Positions 62,652 to 64,000 of a stretch of DNA of 64,000 nt are shown in pieces. A program made the position numbers and the translations under genes. The notes under the pieces are model-generated. The model did not search any database, was not told where the DNA came from, and saw only the letters and a program-made list of their open reading frames with translations. Every line of letters begins with the position of its first letter. Position 1 is the stretch's first letter. Source of the stretch: Litorihabitans aurantiacus (GTDB taxonomy: Bacteria > Actinomycetota > Actinomycetes > Actinomycetales > Beutenbergiaceae); the NCBI RefSeq assembly GCF_030161595.1, contig NZ_BSUM01000001.1, positions 2,976,001 through 3,040,000 on the forward strand. Direction: 5' to 3'.

Positions 62652-63853
62652 TCAGTGCGCGAGGGCGACGGCGCCGCTGCGCACCTCGACCCACGCCCGC
62701 TCCCCGCGGGCGCTGGTCTCCACGGCCTCGAGCACGTGCTGCACGTCGAGCGCCTGCGCGAAGCTGGGGGTGGGCTCCTCGCCGTCGTGGATCGCGCGCA
62801 CGAGGTCGACCACCTGGTGGGTGAAGCCGTGCTCGTACCCGAGCCCGTGGCCGGGGGCCACCACGCGCCGACGTAGGGGTGCTCCGGCTCGGTGACCACG
62901 ATGCGGCGGAAGCCGGATGCGTGGCTGTCGTCGCCGAGGTCGAGGTAGTGCAGGACGTTCATGTCCTCGAAGTCGAAGCTCAGCGAACCGCGCGAACCGT
63001 TGATCTCGAGCCGGATGGCGTTCTTGCGCCCGGTCGCGAACCGCGTGGCCTCGAAGGTGGCGAGACCGCCGCCGGAGAGGTCGCCGAGGAAGACCGCGGC
63101 GTCGTCGACCGTGACGGGGCCGCGCTCCGTGCCGGCCGTGCCGGTGAACCCGCCCGAGGCGGTCTGGACCGGTCGCTCCGTCACGAAGGTGCGCAGCGCA
63201 CCGGTGACGCTCGTGACGCGCTCGTCGCTGATGAACTGCACGAGGTCGACGATGTGGGAGCCGATGTCACCCAGCGCGCCGGAACCGGCGAGCTTCTTGT
63301 CCAGCCGCCACGAGAGCGGGGCCTCGGGGTCGATCAGCCAGTCCTGGAGGTACTGCGCGCGCACGTGGCGGATCTCGCCGATCCGGCCCTCCGCCACGAG
63401 CTGGCGGGCCAGCTGGATGGCGGGCACGCGCCGGTAGGTGAAGCCCACCATCGAACGGATGCCGCGGGCGGATGCCGACGCCGCGGCGTCGGCCATCCGC
63501 TCGGCCTCGTCGATCGTGTTCGCGAGCGGCTTCTCGCACAGGACGTGCTTGCCCGCCTCGAGGGCCGCGATCGCGATCTCGGCGTGGGTGTGGCCGGGGG
63601 TGCAGATGTCGACGACGTCGACGTCGTCGCGCGCGATCACCTCGCGCCAGTCCGTGGCCGCGTCCTCCCAGCCGAGCCGGGTGGCGGCCTCCGCCGTCGA
63701 CGTGGCGTCCCGCCCGCACACCACGCGCCGGCGCGGCTCGAGCGGGAGGTCGAACACGCGGGGCGCGGTGCGCCACGCGTGGGAGTGGGTGGCGCCCATG
63801 AACGCGTGCCCGATGAGGGCGACGCCCAGCTCACCCGTGTGCTTCTCGGTCAT
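62652..63853 (-). CDS. Gfo/Idh/MocA-family oxidoreductase (apparent frameshift)
   Basis: ATG 63853. The Rossmann start is [10 protein letters not shown] (slightly diverged from G-x-G-x-x-G), and C-E-K-P-L-A-N-T, the conserved E-K-P, follows. D-I-G-S-H-I-V-D-L fits the catalytic Lys/His region. Near 62863-62872 one base is missing, after G-A-W; corrected it reads [13 protein letters not shown] and ends at 62652. Length about 400 residues. NAD-dependent sugar dehydrogenase, such as inositol or keto-sugar forms. Upstream, 78 bp away, ends a sugar ABC transporter gene. Confidence 0.88.
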
Positions 63854-63870
63854 GTTCGGGTCCTTCCGGT

Positions 63871-63915
63871 GCGGTGGGGGCTCGCGGGGGCGGAGCCGTC
63901 GCGAGCCCCCACCGC
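63871..63915 (-). terminator. Strong hairpin between ABC transporter and Gfo/Idh genes
   Basis: GCGGTGGGGGCTCGCG at 63871-63886 is perfectly complementary to 63900-63915, 16 bp of stem with a 13-nt loop. It follows the ABC sugar-binding gene stop on the minus strand by 16 bp. It may terminate that transcript or attenuate read-through into the downstream sugar genes. Confidence 0.8.
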
Positions 63916-63931
63916 GGTCGTCACTGGTGGA

Positions 63932-64000
63932 TCAGGACTCGAAGGCCATCGGCAGGTACTGCTCGACGTTCTCCGACGTGACGACGGGGGCGAAGAGCTG
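63932..64000 (-). CDS. C-terminal end of a sugar-binding ABC transporter protein (partial)
   Basis: Only 22 codons are inside the window: Q-L-F-A-P-V-V-T-S-E-N-V-E-Q-Y-L-P-M-A-F-E-S then TGA. The V-V-T-S-E-N-V motif before the end is typical of Peripla_BP_4 (ribose/rhamnose-type) solute-binding proteins. The rest lies beyond the window. Its position before Gfo/Idh and isomerase genes fits a sugar uptake operon. Confidence 0.6.
   Translation of the reverse strand, partial: QLFAPVVTSENVEQYLPMAFES

Overview
The window is about 64 kb of very GC-rich DNA (third codon positions are almost all G or C) with frequent GTG starts, many 4-bp start/stop overlaps and actinobacterial families such as DUF664/DinB, TIGR02569-like kinases, PhzF, HelR, MoxR-DUF58-TgpA and MMPL transporters. 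Three exported proteins end in triple SLH-like repeats with the pattern F-x-D-V ... G-I-S-T-G-W ... F-R-P ... R-D-A-M-A-A-F-L-Y-R, a style I associate with Micrococcales (Beutenbergia/Georgenia/Cellulomonas-like organisms). The species cannot be fixed from this sequence. No rRNA, tRNA, transposase or CRISPR array was seen.

Layout. 1-5.0 kb: partial membrane protein, GNAT acetyltransferase, transglutaminase-like protein, PPOX-type flavin/F420 protein, and a divergent NAD(P)H-binding protein/HxlR regulator pair. 5.0-10.1 kb: moxR-DUF58-tgpA-like operon. 10.3-17 kb: a tightly overlapped six-gene minus-strand operon (CDP-alcohol phosphotransferase, zinc-less MDR dehydrogenase, unusual 6-pyruvoyl-tetrahydropterin-synthase homologue, glycosyltransferase, SAM methyltransferase, UPF0104/LPG-flippase-like membrane protein), divergent from a GTP cyclohydrolase II-RibD reductase fusion. 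Together they look like a pterin- or pyrimidine-linked lipid/glycoconjugate pathway of unknown product. 17-31.3 kb: arginine deiminase, two bPH2 membrane proteins, small enzymes, a TetR/hydrolase pair, PhzF, and an SLH-anchored X-Pro-dipeptidyl-peptidase-like protein. 31.2-33.1 kb: a lower-GC insertion carrying a secreted protein and a small cytosolic partner, bounded by a ~190-bp direct repeat. 33-42.8 kb: MocR regulator divergent from an EamA exporter, acylphosphatase, lipoprotein hydrolase, SMI1/KNR4-like protein, a HelR-type RNA-polymerase-recycling ATPase with a perfect rifamycin-associated element (RAE) upstream, methyltransferases, a mosaic palindromic repeat and an SDR. 42.8-56.4 kb: SLH-anchored alpha-L-fucosidase, TetR/MMPL exporter, DeoR and NmrA proteins, a copper/heme locus (His-rich membrane protein, CopC, PCu(A)C, DyP peroxidase) and an ArsR/SRPBCC pair. 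56.5-64 kb: a 1625-residue secreted fusion (sugar dehydrogenase, PKD, two TIM-barrel isomerase domains, three SLH repeats) with a cytosolic isomerase, a Gfo/Idh dehydrogenase and the end of a sugar-binding ABC protein, that is, a sugar-oxidation and uptake cluster.

Caveat. At least 14 otherwise well-conserved genes carry a single-base shift, nearly always in a C or G run. I read this as homopolymer error in the assembly rather than genuine gene decay, and these genes are annotated as single loci spanning the shift.
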